Below, one piece after another: positions 55,296 to 64,000 of a DNA stretch of 64,000 nt. A model generated the notes under the pieces. It searched no databases, was not told the origin of the DNA, and was given only the letters and a program-made list of their open reading frames with translations. Origin of the DNA: Gracilaria domingensis (Eukaryota > Rhodophyta > Florideophyceae > Gracilariales > Gracilariaceae); assembly GCA_022539475.1 (NCBI GenBank), contig VCMS01000153.1, positions 1 to 64,000 of the forward strand. The letters are read 5' to 3'. Made by a program: the position numbers and the translations under genes. The first letter of the stretch is position 1; each line of letters starts with the position of its first letter.

Positions 55296-56288
55296 ATGAA
55301 GCTCCACGTCGTTCATTCACTGCTTGCTGCCTGTCTCCTCGCGCTTCTCCGCGCCGCGCACGCCGCACGAGAGGAGTACGCCGACGACATTATCTCATCG
55401 TTCCTGGAGGAGCCCGCCGCGGCCATCGGTGGAAGTGGCGGTGGAATTGGCGCCTTTGGCGTTGGCCCGGGAAATGCGTTTGTCCCTGTGTTCGGCCCCG
55501 TTGCATTCTCGGGGTCTTCGTCCTCGGCCCTCACAGCGCAAGGGGTAACCGCCTTCGGTTCCGCGCCGTCGTTCTCAACGCAGTCCGCCGCAGCCGCCCC
55601 CAGCTCGTCGGACGACGCGGCGCCGTCCGGCGCCACCACGGCCTCGCTGACGCCGTCCGAGCAGACGCGCGCCAAGGTGCGCTCCGCGCTGGCCATCGCG
55701 GAGAAGACGCAGTGCAACCCGTCGGTGTGCTTCGCGCTCGTCGCCAGCTCGCAGCTGTCCGACCTGGAGTTCCGTCAGCAGGTGGACTTCGCCAAGCTGG
55801 TGTCCGCCATCATCTCGCTCGACGAGGAAGCCGCGTTCGCCGCCATCCAGTACGCGACGCGCGTGCGCCGCATCGCGTCGCTCAACAAGAACGCCACGCA
55901 GTTCCTGCGCCGCATCGACCGCGTGCAGCGCAACTGCCGCTGCCGCGGGCGCGGCTCGCGCCGCCGCTGCGCCTGCCCGCCGCGCGCGGACGTGCGGCGC
56001 GGCGTGCGCGGCTGCGCGCGCGCGCTGCGCAACGCGGACGAAGGCGTGAAGAAGGTGGTGGTGTTTGGCGACGTGCGCGGCGGGCTGGGCGGCCGCGCGG
56101 TCGACAACTTCCTGGAGGATGAGGCGGCCGGCCTCTGCGCCGTGCAGGTGGGCGGCGACGACGGGCAGGCGCTGCGCGACGTGGTCGGCGAGCGCGCGCA
56201 CGTGGTGGCCGTCGACGGCTGGTACGCCGTCGTCGACGTGGTGGACGAGCTGGTGCGCGCCGTGTGCGACGCGCCGGCGCCGTTTTGA
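55296..56288 (+). CDS. Small secreted protein of unknown function
   Basis: 330 codons, intronless and GC-rich. I chose ATG 55296 over the more upstream in-frame starts because it begins a textbook signal peptide: MKLHVVHSLLAACLLALLRA followed by AHA, with the cut expected near residue 23. It also directly follows a CA microsatellite, which is better placed in the 5' UTR. After the signal come an acidic patch, a Gly-rich stretch (GGSGGGIGAFGVGPGNAF), and a Ser/Ala/Thr-rich linker. A helical middle (TRAKVRSALAIAEKTQCNPS, FAKLVSAIISLDEEAAFAAI) and a Cys/Arg cluster (CRCRGRGSRRRCACPP) follow. The C-terminal 90 residues are alpha/beta-like (VKKVVVFGDVRGG, VVAVDGWYAVVDVVDELV). I recognise no family. 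It is convergent with the decarboxylase gene, whose coding end lies 110 bases away. A cell-wall or extracellular role is possible from the signal peptide only. Confidence 0.75.
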   Translation: MKLHVVHSLLAACLLALLRAAHAAREEYADDIISSFLEEPAAAIGGSGGGIGAFGVGPGNAFVPVFGPVAFSGSSSSALTAQGVTAFGSAPSFSTQSAAAAPSSSDDAAPSGATTASLTPSEQTRAKVRSALAIAEKTQCNPSVCFALVASSQLSDLEFRQQVDFAKLVSAIISLDEEAAFAAIQYATRVRRIASLNKNATQFLRRIDRVQRNCRCRGRGSRRRCACPPRADVRRGVRGCARALRNADEGVKKVVVFGDVRGGLGGRAVDNFLEDEAAGLCAVQVGGDDGQALRDVVGERAHVVAVDGWYAVVDVVDELVRAVCDAPAPF

Positions 56289-56398
56289 GCGCCCCTTTTT
56301 GACTTGACGTGTGTTAGCGGCCACTGACTTGCTCACTTCTTCTTTAACTGTCTGTACCGAGTACGTAAAACGTAAAGCTGACCTGTCCGACAACACGC

Positions 56399-58300
56399 CT
56401 AGCGCCGCAGCCTGGAGTACGCGCGGCTGCCCACCACGCCGGACACCAGGTCGTGGACGCGCGCCTTGGCCGCCTGCTTCTTGTCGTCGCAGCACGAGAT
56501 GGCCGGGTTCTGCTGGTCGTACGGCGCGCACACCTCGTGCTCCGGCAGCTCCACCGTCTCGCCGCCCAGCACCCGGTCGCGCGCCTTCCTCACCACCGCC
56601 AGCAGCTTGTCCATCGTGTCCGTCGTGATGTTCACGTTCATGGGGAACGCCTTGATGCCGTACACCACCGCGTCCGACGTCATGTCGTCGTTGTAGTCCG
56701 TCGTGCGGAAGCCCGACGTGTAGCTGGTGTACGCGCCGTACAGCCCGTCCACCTGCTCGCCCGAGCGGAACCACGCCCAGATCATGTCCGCCACCTGCTG
56801 CTGCAGCGCGTTGCTCTCCTTCAGTTCCTCCAGCGCGTCGGGGTTGCTCACCTCCCGCTCGTACTGATGCTCCGCGTTCACGCTGGGCGCGTACACGCGG
56901 AACAGCGTCACGAAGCCGTTGTCCTCCTCGTTCACGCACACCATGGAGCTCTCCTCCCGCAGCACTGCTCGCAGATACGCCTGCATCTCGAGAATGCCGC
57001 CCAGCACCGAACGGAAGCCGTTCATGCCAAAGTACTTGAGCGTCGCCCACCCAGCCAGAGCGTATGAGCCCGAGCGCGACACTTCAAGCGTGTACAGACC
57101 AGGATTGTACGCCGTACGCTCCTGCAAGTATGCGGAGCCGGGGCGCGTCATCATCTCGCGGAAGTGGTTCAACTTCTGCATGCAGAACATGCTGCAGTTG
57201 TACGTGGCCCAACCGGTCTTGTGAAAGTCGATCCCGACCGCGTCCGCATACACCACGTCTTTGATGCGGTCATAGTTGCTCTTCAGTTTCGTCAGCACCG
57301 AATCTTCGAATTGCAGCGGGTTGAGAGTAAAGTCATAGCCCTTGAAGAATAGCCATGACCAACCTATCACCGCGTCGCAGTAAATGAACGGCTTGCCGAA
57401 ACCCTCCGGGTTGGGGTACTGAGCAAGTAGGTCGCTGATTTCCTTCACGGGGTCCACGGCGAACGCGTCCGTTGTGCCCATGGTGCAGATCACCGAGATG
57501 ACCGGGATCCCTTTCTTCTGACAGTCCTGGAGCACTTCTTCGAGGTGCCCCAAGTCCATCTCGTTGGTGTCGTCGTTCGTCTCAATATCGATGATGCTGT
57601 TCATGCCGAGTCCCGTCCAGTCAGTGGCGTTCATCTTCGCGTAATGACCTTGTTGCGACGACAAAATAACACCATCGGTACGTACTCCCTTGCAGCGAGA
57701 CTGCACACCGAGCACCTGAGTGAGAGCGTACTTCAATCCATAAAGGTAGCAACCAGAGCCGCCGTATGTGTAGATGCCGCCCGCTTCAGTGGTCTTCCAC
57801 CCGATGAGGTCGGCGATCATGGCCGCCGATTCCATCTCAGCTTTCTCCACGTTCCAGGCGTATTCGCCTTCGATGATGTTCGGGCTGTAGATGTTGGTGA
57901 GTGTAGCGGCGATTATGGAAGCCTTGTTTGCCGGTGGGATGACATTCGGCATCGTGAAGGGATGATTCCAGTGCGGCATTCCATTGAACAAATCCACACA
58001 GTCCTGAACCACGTCATCCAGAGGCATTGGCTGCTCATCCATTCGGGCTGCATTCACATCAGAGTAGTCTGGAAGGGATGGATCGTCTCCGATGTATGGC
58101 GGACCGTCGCGAGCGGGCTTCAACATGTTGAGCTGGCGGACGGACTCACCTACTTCGTTGGCAAACTTGTCCAGCTGTGATGAATAATAGGTTGGAAAAC
58201 TGTTTTGCATGGATGATCGAATGCGAAGCCATTGCGGAGCTTTCCGTGCTGGGCGACCGTCATCGCGGAAAAAGTCTTTCAAGTTTCTTCCCCCTTTCAT
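56399..58300 (-). CDS. PLP-dependent group II amino-acid decarboxylase, bacterial-type subfamily
   Basis: 633 codons, intronless. The PLP lysine is Lys361 in GIDFHKTGW, preceded by His360. The Asp that binds the PLP ring nitrogen is Asp309 in YCDAVIGWSWLFF. CTMGTTDAFAVDPVKEI is the conserved strand before it, and HWNHPFTMPNVIPP with ANKASIIAATLTNIYSPNII forms the N-terminal substrate and cofactor region. The DFHKTG and DAVIGW forms are typical of a subfamily common in bacteria and unlike animal or plant glutamate decarboxylases (HKW or HKY types). The protein should decarboxylate an amino acid such as glutamate, aspartate or an aromatic one; the substrate cannot be read from sequence. Start 58300 is the first ATG. 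There is no clear signal or transit peptide, so it is probably cytosolic. It is convergent with the secreted-protein gene. A bacterial origin by transfer is plausible. Confidence 0.9.
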   Translation of the reverse strand: MKGGRNLKDFFRDDGRPARKAPQWLRIRSSMQNSFPTYYSSQLDKFANEVGESVRQLNMLKPARDGPPYIGDDPSLPDYSDVNAARMDEQPMPLDDVVQDCVDLFNGMPHWNHPFTMPNVIPPANKASIIAATLTNIYSPNIIEGEYAWNVEKAEMESAAMIADLIGWKTTEAGGIYTYGGSGCYLYGLKYALTQVLGVQSRCKGVRTDGVILSSQQGHYAKMNATDWTGLGMNSIIDIETNDDTNEMDLGHLEEVLQDCQKKGIPVISVICTMGTTDAFAVDPVKEISDLLAQYPNPEGFGKPFIYCDAVIGWSWLFFKGYDFTLNPLQFEDSVLTKLKSNYDRIKDVVYADAVGIDFHKTGWATYNCSMFCMQKLNHFREMMTRPGSAYLQERTAYNPGLYTLEVSRSGSYALAGWATLKYFGMNGFRSVLGGILEMQAYLRAVLREESSMVCVNEEDNGFVTLFRVYAPSVNAEHQYEREVSNPDALEELKESNALQQQVADMIWAWFRSGEQVDGLYGAYTSYTSGFRTTDYNDDMTSDAVVYGIKAFPMNVNITTDTMDKLLAVVRKARDRVLGGETVELPEHEVCAPYDQQNPAISCCDDKKQAAKARVHDLVSGVVGSRAYSRLRR

Positions 58301-59380
58301 TGCGTCTGATCGAAGAGTACAGCTTGAGTTCTCCTAATCCGTATGGGGTGATTTCGATGAGGTAGCGGGCCGTGAAGAAGGCTGCTTTCGACTTTTCGGA
58401 CGGCTTAAGTAAAGAAACGAACGATGATATCAAACAACGAAGTCAACTCGTTTTACTGGAATTGAGAGTATGACTGGGAGAAGGATATGGGAGCCAGGTC
58501 TAAGACAGCAAGCTTACATGTGTCCTTTGTTCTGTCTGAAGATGTTGGGCAGATAGAGAAGCAAGTTCAGTTCCTTTTTTACCTGAGACAAGCATGTTCT
58601 CGAAAAGTTATCGTTTGGAAGCAAAAGCAATGAATGTGACGAAGCTTTTTAGCTTAGAAAAGATATTATGCGAAGTTGAGTCAATGGCGCTCCAGATTTG
58701 GTTCTACCTGCCTGATGCAGTACGCTGAAGACGTTCGCCATCGCCCAAACGGTTATATTCACGAATCACATAAGCAGGCATGAGAGATATTTTGAAACAC
58801 TTGTTACTGCATTGTGCCGGAATTGAGCGAACGAAAGGATAGAAAGCTAGTGAAAGCAGCCATATCTATTGCTAGATATTAACCTCTAGGAACAAGCCTT
58901 TAATGCAAAGTGGCTAGCCTCCTCCGTATTGTGCTTAGCACTCGTCGAAGAGACATAGAATATCTCAAATATGCGCTTATTTAGATCCCACGCAGCGTAG
59001 TGGGTTTTCAAGCTTTCAATCAAAATTTGTTCTGGCTTATAGAGACTTGCGTCTTTGTAAAGACATTATTGCAAAGCGTAGACCTTTAGGACATCATGTA
59101 CCGACGGTTTAGTACAAATTTGGCATCTGACATTACATGGAGGTAATAGATAGCCACAGATGCTGCTACCTTCCCGGCGTGGGTATTGTTGAACAACTTT
59201 TGATTAATTTGAGCCGGAGACGCTGAACGGTACGCAAAATATAAAAGCAAATTTACTCTAGCATTAGCTCTGTGAGCTTAAACAACACTCGAATGAGTCA
59301 AACGGTTGTGACGGTATTTTTGATCCAGTACTTTGAAATTTTTGAAATAACGATTCACTGCTTCATGCCTTGCCCTCAAT
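58301..59380. other. Upstream region of the decarboxylase; no supported gene
   Basis: AT-richer than the gene. It should contain the promoter and 5' UTR of the - strand decarboxylase, but I see no clear TATA box or other motif. On - just upstream of the ATG, a second frame stays open for about 30 codons (YLIEITPYGLGELKLYSS), which may be chance. Confidence 0.4.
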
Positions 59381-59382
59381 CT

Positions 59383-60166
59383 TCAATGCACATCTTTCAG
59401 ATGTGAGGGAATGTGATTACCTCTCAGACATCTTGAATCAGGGTAGTCATTGTCCGTAACGACTTTTTCTTCATGTTGGAGTCTGACTTTTAAATCTCGT
59501 CTAAATATTTTAACATCCGGGAAGGATCCACACGAAAAGCAACCATTCACCCAAACAATAAATCCGTTATCAATTCTTAACCCTATTTCATATCCAAGAC
59601 CTGCACCCTTAAATTTATGAAAATACCACATTCTTGAAAAGGGTACGGTTCGTTGAAAGGACTGTCTGTACAATCTACTGAAATAAAACAAGACTGAAAC
59701 TGTTTTGAAAGAAACCTATTCTGTAGTCGTATCTGTTGTATTATGGTCAGTATAATTCAAATAAAACCGTAGTTACCTGAAATGATTAACTTACAATTTT
59801 AAGCCCTGATATTAACCTAACAAACTTCCAAGACCATTTTCTAAACGTTTTTTCGTCACCACCGGTAATAAGAGTGTTAACAGCTTCTGGATTGTACTGC
59901 TTTAGAAACAAAAGAGTCCAAAAGAGATGTCTCGGCATTTCCGATGCTCTTTGTGGCACAATCTGTCACAGCTTGTTCCAAAAAACAAAACAAACATGGT
60001 AGTCCGCGCCAAACAAGCAAAGAAAACGTCTACTCGCGTTCACAGTTCTTTGTCGCTTTGAAATGCTTGGGAGAGAAACAAAAACGTTGCAAAACGTTGA
60101 GGCAGTAGCTGGCTGACCTCCCATGATTGATGATTTCTGACAACGCTTCTGAAGTTGATACTGCAT
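59383..60166 (-). pseudogene. Harbinger/DDE_4-like transposase, broken
   Basis: On -, the N-terminal part at about 59960-59795 reads HLFWTLLFLKQYNPEAVNTL then GDEKTFRKWSWKFVRLI, the H.LW.L.FLK.Y...D.KTFRKW.W.F block of this family. Next comes GTAAGT (59794), then, after acceptor-like TTTCAG sites, FISVDCTDSPFNEPYPF with the first catalytic Asp (VD.TD). In the next frame follow FHKFKGAGLGYEIGLRID, WVNGCFSCGSFPDVKIFRRD and VVTDNDYPDSRCLRGN, the last bearing the second catalytic Asp. The region between the two Asp blocks changes frame near 59640, and the end with the catalytic Glu is missing after 59383. It is a decayed plain DNA transposon, with an intron of about 100-120 bases that may be original. 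Confidence 0.7.
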
Positions 60167-60370
60167 ATCTGACCTTTTAAGTATGGATGGTTAATGTGTC
60201 TTCATGACACTTATACAAGAAATATTGTCATTCGTTTCTCTTACATACCTATCGAGACCCCAAACGTGATGGACATCACAAGAGAATTACCGTGGCAAGA
60301 GCATTGTTGGCGGTCTGTGTCACTAGAACGTGTTTTGTCAAACAGGACCAAGCTTGACATGGATCGAGGC

Positions 60371-60393
60371 GAGCTTGACATTGAATGTCAAGC
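60371..60393. repeat. Near-perfect palindrome
   Basis: AGCTTGACATT, one base, AATGTCAAGCT: 11-bp arms. Two further AGCTT(G/T)ACAT phrases lie on either side (about 60350 and 60406), so the motif is repeated in both orientations. It may be a transposon end or protein-binding site next to the Harbinger remnant. Confidence 0.5.
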
Positions 60394-60620
60394 TCCTGGG
60401 GCGAGCTTTACATCACAAGAACATCGTCTCAATTTTATTCAAAAATTAAGTAGTTCACCAAAGGCGCTTTGACATCGAAGACAGTGAGAGACAGTGGTCC
60501 AACTCTCCTGCCAACTTCGGTCTTCAGCCTTCGCCACCATATTCCTACGCGTCAGTCCGGTCCAGCTGCGTTGCTGTATGAAAGGCCAGTTCAAAGACAA
60601 TTGCGCACTGTATGACAAGC

Positions 60621-60746
60621 AAGTTATCAACCGGGAGCTCGCTCGCAAGAAGGCTTTCCTCGGCTGCCATATCGTGTACTCGCTTCGCTCGAACACGATA
60701 TAACGCCTCTGTCCGCCTTTTGCGAGCTTGCCCCGGTTGATAACTT
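60621..60746. mobile_element. 126-bp foldback/MITE
   Basis: The left arm, AAGTTATCAACCGGGAGCTC followed by GCTCGCAAGAAGGC, is mirrored by the right arm, GCCTTTTGCGAGCTTGCCCC followed by GGTTGATAACTT. In the centre ATATCGTGT...ACACGATAT and CGCTTCGCTCG extend the pairing almost to the middle, so the whole element is one long hairpin. The termini AAGTTATCAACC are exact inverted copies. A flanking target duplication is not obvious. Confidence 0.65.
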
Positions 60747-61620
60747 ATACATATTTTGACAGGAGGTGTGGCAAATCAAGCCCTGGAACAACGATACGGC
60801 ACCAAAGAAGAGAGTGTCAGCGGGCTCTCCGCCTTCTCTTTGACCTCCTCCTGATCGCGTATCTCCGCGATCAGGTGCCTTTATGGTAGTCTCAGGCTGC
60901 CGCTCAGGCCAAGCCAGTTCTAATTAAACCACGGAGCGTTTCTCTATCTCTAGAGTTTCTAATTAGACCTAACTCTACGCTTTCTATTGTAATAATGAAT
61001 TATTAGGGGATTTGACCCCAACCTCTTGGCGGGCGTGGGGTTTTTTAGTGGTTGTCTTTTCTATTCGGTGTTCGTAGATTTTTAGGGGTCAGAGGTCACA
61101 AAACGGGCTTGTATTACTAATCGCGTAGACTACATGCAGATTTTTAGGAGTCACTTTTCGCGTAATAGGAGGATACTCGTTTACATAAAATGAAATATCA
61201 ATTAAAAGCACTCCATACTGTGTTACTAGGATCCCACGTTTCTCTCGAACCTACGCAACTGACTCACGTACTTAAACTGTAGATTGTAAACGTTTGAATA
61301 TATTACAAGAGATTATATGATATGTTGTTACATATTATGTAAAACGCATGTTGTGTCGTCTGAGCTTTCCATGTATGTTTTAATTTTCGCGGTCTCACAG
61401 GGAGCAAACAGTCTAAACGCTCTCCTCTTTTTAAATAAACGTTACGATAGAATTCTGTAAGGTCTTTTCTAAGACTCAGAAGCTACAAAACAAATATTTT
61501 ACAGCATTTTAGCAAATCTTTCAAAATTGCATTGACGAATACTACTTTATAAAGTCATATTTCTATATAGACCAGTATTATTTGCATACTGGAGAGTTGT
61601 CCAATTCTAACTTCCAACAC
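60747..61620. other. No supported gene; two further small stems
   Basis: CCTGATCGCG...CGCGATCAGG (60846-60872) is a 10-bp perfect stem with a 6-base loop. ACCCC...GGGGTTTTTT (about 61017-61047) resembles a bacterial intrinsic terminator, but in nuclear DNA this may be chance or an RNA polymerase III stop. The rest is AT-rich and ORF-poor. Confidence 0.4.
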
Positions 61621-62774
61621 TGGAAGACATGACTATTATTGAACAGACGAAAGAATCTGTAGAGAAACTGATCGATAGTGCAGCACATAATGTCTGCACA
61701 GGAAACAGTTTGGAGAACTGCAACGTTCGGGTAGAAGTTGTGCGCGATACGTTGCAGTGCTCCTTGTGCGTTCCAAACGGATTGTTCTCAATAGAATTTA
61801 GAGCAAGCACACAAGAATACAAGTGCTTTTATCTTTGTATGAGAAAGTTGCTGGAAGCTAGAAGATATAAAAAGTGGCTAACAGATAGAGTAAAGAAAAA
61901 CAAGAGACATACGAGCTTGACTGAGTTTTCCTTTCACAGGTTATCGGGCTTTTGCGCACTACTGTGCATCTTTTTCTTTCTTTCCATCTTGTTTGTTTGT
62001 ACTCTGCGATGATCGACTCGTTTGTTAATGCGGCAAAGCTGCGTACTCCGCTGCTAAAAGCGGATAACTACTTCATGTGGTCGCATAAGATGGAGCTTGT
62101 ACTACGCTTTAAGGGCGTCTGGCGCTGCCTTTCAGGTGAAGAACGCATGCCAGACGATGAAGACTTGAAGGGAAAGTTCGAGACCAAACGAGACACGGCA
62201 CTCTCGTGCATACTACTCTCAGTTCATGAATTCTGCGTGGCGTCTGTGATGAGCTTCAGAGACCCAGCAGTGATTTGGAAGACCCTGAAGGCAAACTTTG
62301 AGATGGTATCACAGGCGAGCATTGATTCTCTGCTAGAACCATATCAAGACATGCGCATGGATGCTGATGAGCGTGTGTTAGATTACTTTAACCGACTCGC
62401 CGTCATCGAAATGAAGCTCAATGATATCGGACACACTCTGTTTGAGGCTGAGAAGCTTCGAGCGATTCTGAGAGGTCTCACTAAGGCCTTCGACATCGCT
62501 GCAGAGATCATTAATCAGACGGGTACTAGTCTGAAGGATGCTGTACCCCGTCTTATCGCACGAGAGGGACAGTAACTAAAGGAAAACGGAGCTTCGAGCT
62601 CGGGAACAGGACACGAGAAAGCTCTTCAGGCGTGTACGAAGCAGACATCCGAAGACCGCAAATGTTTCCAATGTGGAAAGAAGGGGCACATGAGAAGAAA
62701 CTGCTGAGAGGACCCGCGTAGCAAGAACTACAAGGGGAAGAAGAACCGATCTGGAGAGAAAGAATCGGACAATG

Positions 62775-63185
62775 TGTGGTGCTGTCAGCTGCAGATGAAA
62801 GTCCCAGCGGGTCACGATAACACCTCCGCAGTGCCTGCTTGTGGATCACATGCACTGGAGCGGCCTCAGTCGGAAACCACCTTCGTGTGCTTTTTGTGTG
62901 ATCTGGGGGCCCTGAGTTCGAGCCCCAGCTCTAGTTTGCTCCCCTCACGGCTCACCAAAATGATCATTTGATACCTCGATGCATCACAGAGGGCAGTGTA
63001 GTGCTGTCAGCTGCAGATGACAGTCACAGAGGGTCACGATGACACCTCCGCAGTGCCAGCTTATGGAACACATGCACTGGAGCGGCCATAGCTCAGTCGG
63101 TAACCACCTTCGTGTGCTTCTTGTGTGATCTGGGGGTCCTGGGATCGAGCCCCAGCTCTGCTTTGCTCCCCTCACGGTTCACCAC
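62775..63185 (+). mobile_element. Dimeric tRNA-derived SINE inserted in Copia
   Basis: Two tandem copies of a unit of about 180 bases start at about 62779 (GTGCTGTCAGCTGCAGATGA) and 63001 (same start). Each ends in CCCCTCACGG(C/T)TCACCA. Both carry a tRNA-like part: in copy 2 GCGGCCATAGCTCAGTCGG is an A box and TGGGATCGAGCCCCAGC a B box; copy 1 lacks a few bases in the A box. A perfect 6-bp duplication ACAATG (62769-62774 and 63186-63191) shows that the dimer inserted as one unit. About 40 bases link the copies. Confidence 0.8.
63080..63165 (+). pseudogene. tRNA-like head of the second SINE copy
   Basis: It keeps both RNA polymerase III boxes and the GGGGTCCTGGGATCGAGCCC T-arm-like hairpin. 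The anticodon arm is not convincing, so it is a tRNA-derived promoter and not a functional tRNA. Confidence 0.6.
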
Positions 63186-64000
63186 ACAATGGCAGTGGCT
63201 CTGAAGGAATGGCTGGTATCGTTGCCGGTTTAGCTGTCATAGACTTTGACGATGAAGAGGCTCCTGTTATAGAGACCATCGATATTTTTCAGGACACGTC
63301 AGTTGAAGAAGCTATTGTCCTGAAAGGGACAGGATATATTGCCAACCACAAGATCAGAGAGGGACAGAACACATCTTGGTACTTGGACTCTGGAGCATCC
63401 AAGCACATGACTAATAATCAGAATTACTTCGTCCATGCTGTAAACGTCTCTGACAAGAAGAATGTGTCTGTTGGAGATGGCACTAAACTTCTGGTGCGAG
63501 GACAGGGTAGGGTTGAGTGCTTGATATATGATTCGGAAGGACAACGCCAGAAGATAGCCCTGCATGACGTACTCTACGTCCGTCAGCTCATGTACAACCT
63601 CCTCTCGGTCAGCGCAATACGTCGTGGAGGATACATGACGGTGTTCATTTCCGATGATGACGGATCAGGACTGACAGCGATTATTCACCAGCAGACCATG
63701 GAAGTTCTTACAGCAGGTAGAGAACTCGCAGAAGGACTTTATGAGATCAAACTTGCGCCAATAGATTACCACAGTACGAGCTTATTTCTTGCTCGAGAGG
63801 GAGATAACTTCACCCTCATTTGGCATAATCGGCTGGGTCATGCAAGTCTGAAGTACATTCGAAAGACTCTACACCTGATCAGTGGGGTAAGAAGAGAAAC
63901 CGTGCGAGGTTTCGGACACTGCGAACCATGCGCGTTTGGAAAAGCAAAGCAAGCCCCCAGAACGTCCAAGACTGCCTCTCACAGGACGGTTGAAATCCTG

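Larger units (their letters stand above)
61620..64000 (+). mobile_element. Copia element, 5' part (runs off the window)
   Basis: A leader or LTR-like part carries the CTGCAACGT hairpin (61718-61757). Gag starts at about 62008 (SFVNAAKLRTPLLKADNYFM, WKTLKANFEMVSQASIDSLL, AVPRLIAREGQ), followed by a CCHC knuckle (CFQCGKKGHMRRNC) near 62660. A SINE dimer interrupts the element at 62775-63185. After it come the protease (WYLDSGASKHMTNNQNYFVH) and the pre-integrase zinc domain (IWHNRLGHASLKYI, CEPCAFGKAKQAP), reaching the window end. It is the same family as the - strand fossil at 34053-35820 but better kept. It is broken in at least one place besides the SINE. Confidence 0.85.

Noticed and set aside
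54283-55316. Several long ORFs on both strands around the microsatellites
   Set aside because: Their length comes from CCG, GAT and CA repeats, giving poly-Arg, poly-Ser and poly-Pro; none continues into protein-like sequence.
55575-57050. 491-codon - strand ORF
   Set aside because: It overlaps two convincing genes in an incorrect frame or on the opposite strand; it is a shadow caused by high GC at third positions.
57545-58180. 211-codon + strand ORF
   Set aside because: Antisense to the decarboxylase.
61629-62012. 127-codon ORF with a hydrophobic C-terminus, looking like a small membrane protein
   Set aside because: It lies in the leader or LTR-like region of the Copia element and overlaps the gag start; the hydrophobic tail comes from a T-rich stretch. 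Kept as part of the element.

Overview
This is nuclear DNA from a eukaryote: it carries LTR retrotransposons, chromodomain Ty3/Gypsy and Ty1/Copia elements, tRNA-derived SINEs, DNA transposons with probable spliceosomal introns, and intronless GC-rich host genes. Compact intron-poor genes set as small islands in a sea of LTR elements would fit a florideophyte red alga such as Chondrus. That is an inference from style, not a sequence match. One 84-base run of N (15671-15754) marks an assembly gap.

Layout. 1-15100 has no supported host gene. It holds a degenerate three-copy repeat array (2471-3290), foldbacks, two GC-rich islands (about 7430-8700 and 13300-14950) and, at about 4540-6300, a decayed relative of the transposase found further right. 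About 15135-34050 looks like one large multigene DNA transposon. On the + strand it carries a beta-class (N4C/N6A type) DNA methyltransferase, a SET-domain protein and a coiled-coil protein with 35-residue repeats. On the - strand it carries a Plavaka/KDZ-like transposase gene that probably has several exons. The two gene sets meet tail to tail at about 28450-28470.

A young, apparently whole Ty3/Gypsy chromovirus (20579-27901, 5-bp target duplication, LTRs differing at about 2 of 517 sites) sits inside the coiled-coil gene. It carries two ORFs beyond gag and pol: a zinc-finger ORF ahead of gag and a small ORF after pol. From 34050 to 46380 there are older retroelement fossils: a Copia piece on -, and two opposite-facing copies of one gag-bearing family. 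A very young, nearly whole Copia element lies at 46386-52348 (LTRs differing at about 1 of 464 sites).

The only convincing host genes form a convergent pair at 55296-58300. One encodes a small secreted protein of unknown function (+). The other encodes a bacterial-style PLP-dependent decarboxylase (-). Beyond them are a broken Harbinger/DDE_4-type transposase (59383-60166, -), a 126-bp foldback element, and the start of another Copia element (about 61620 to the window end). That Copia has been hit by a dimeric tRNA-derived SINE flanked by a 6-bp target duplication.

The most novel feature is the proposed transposon that carries its own DNA methyltransferase and SET protein. If the parts belong together, it would be a mobile element equipped to write DNA and histone methylation.
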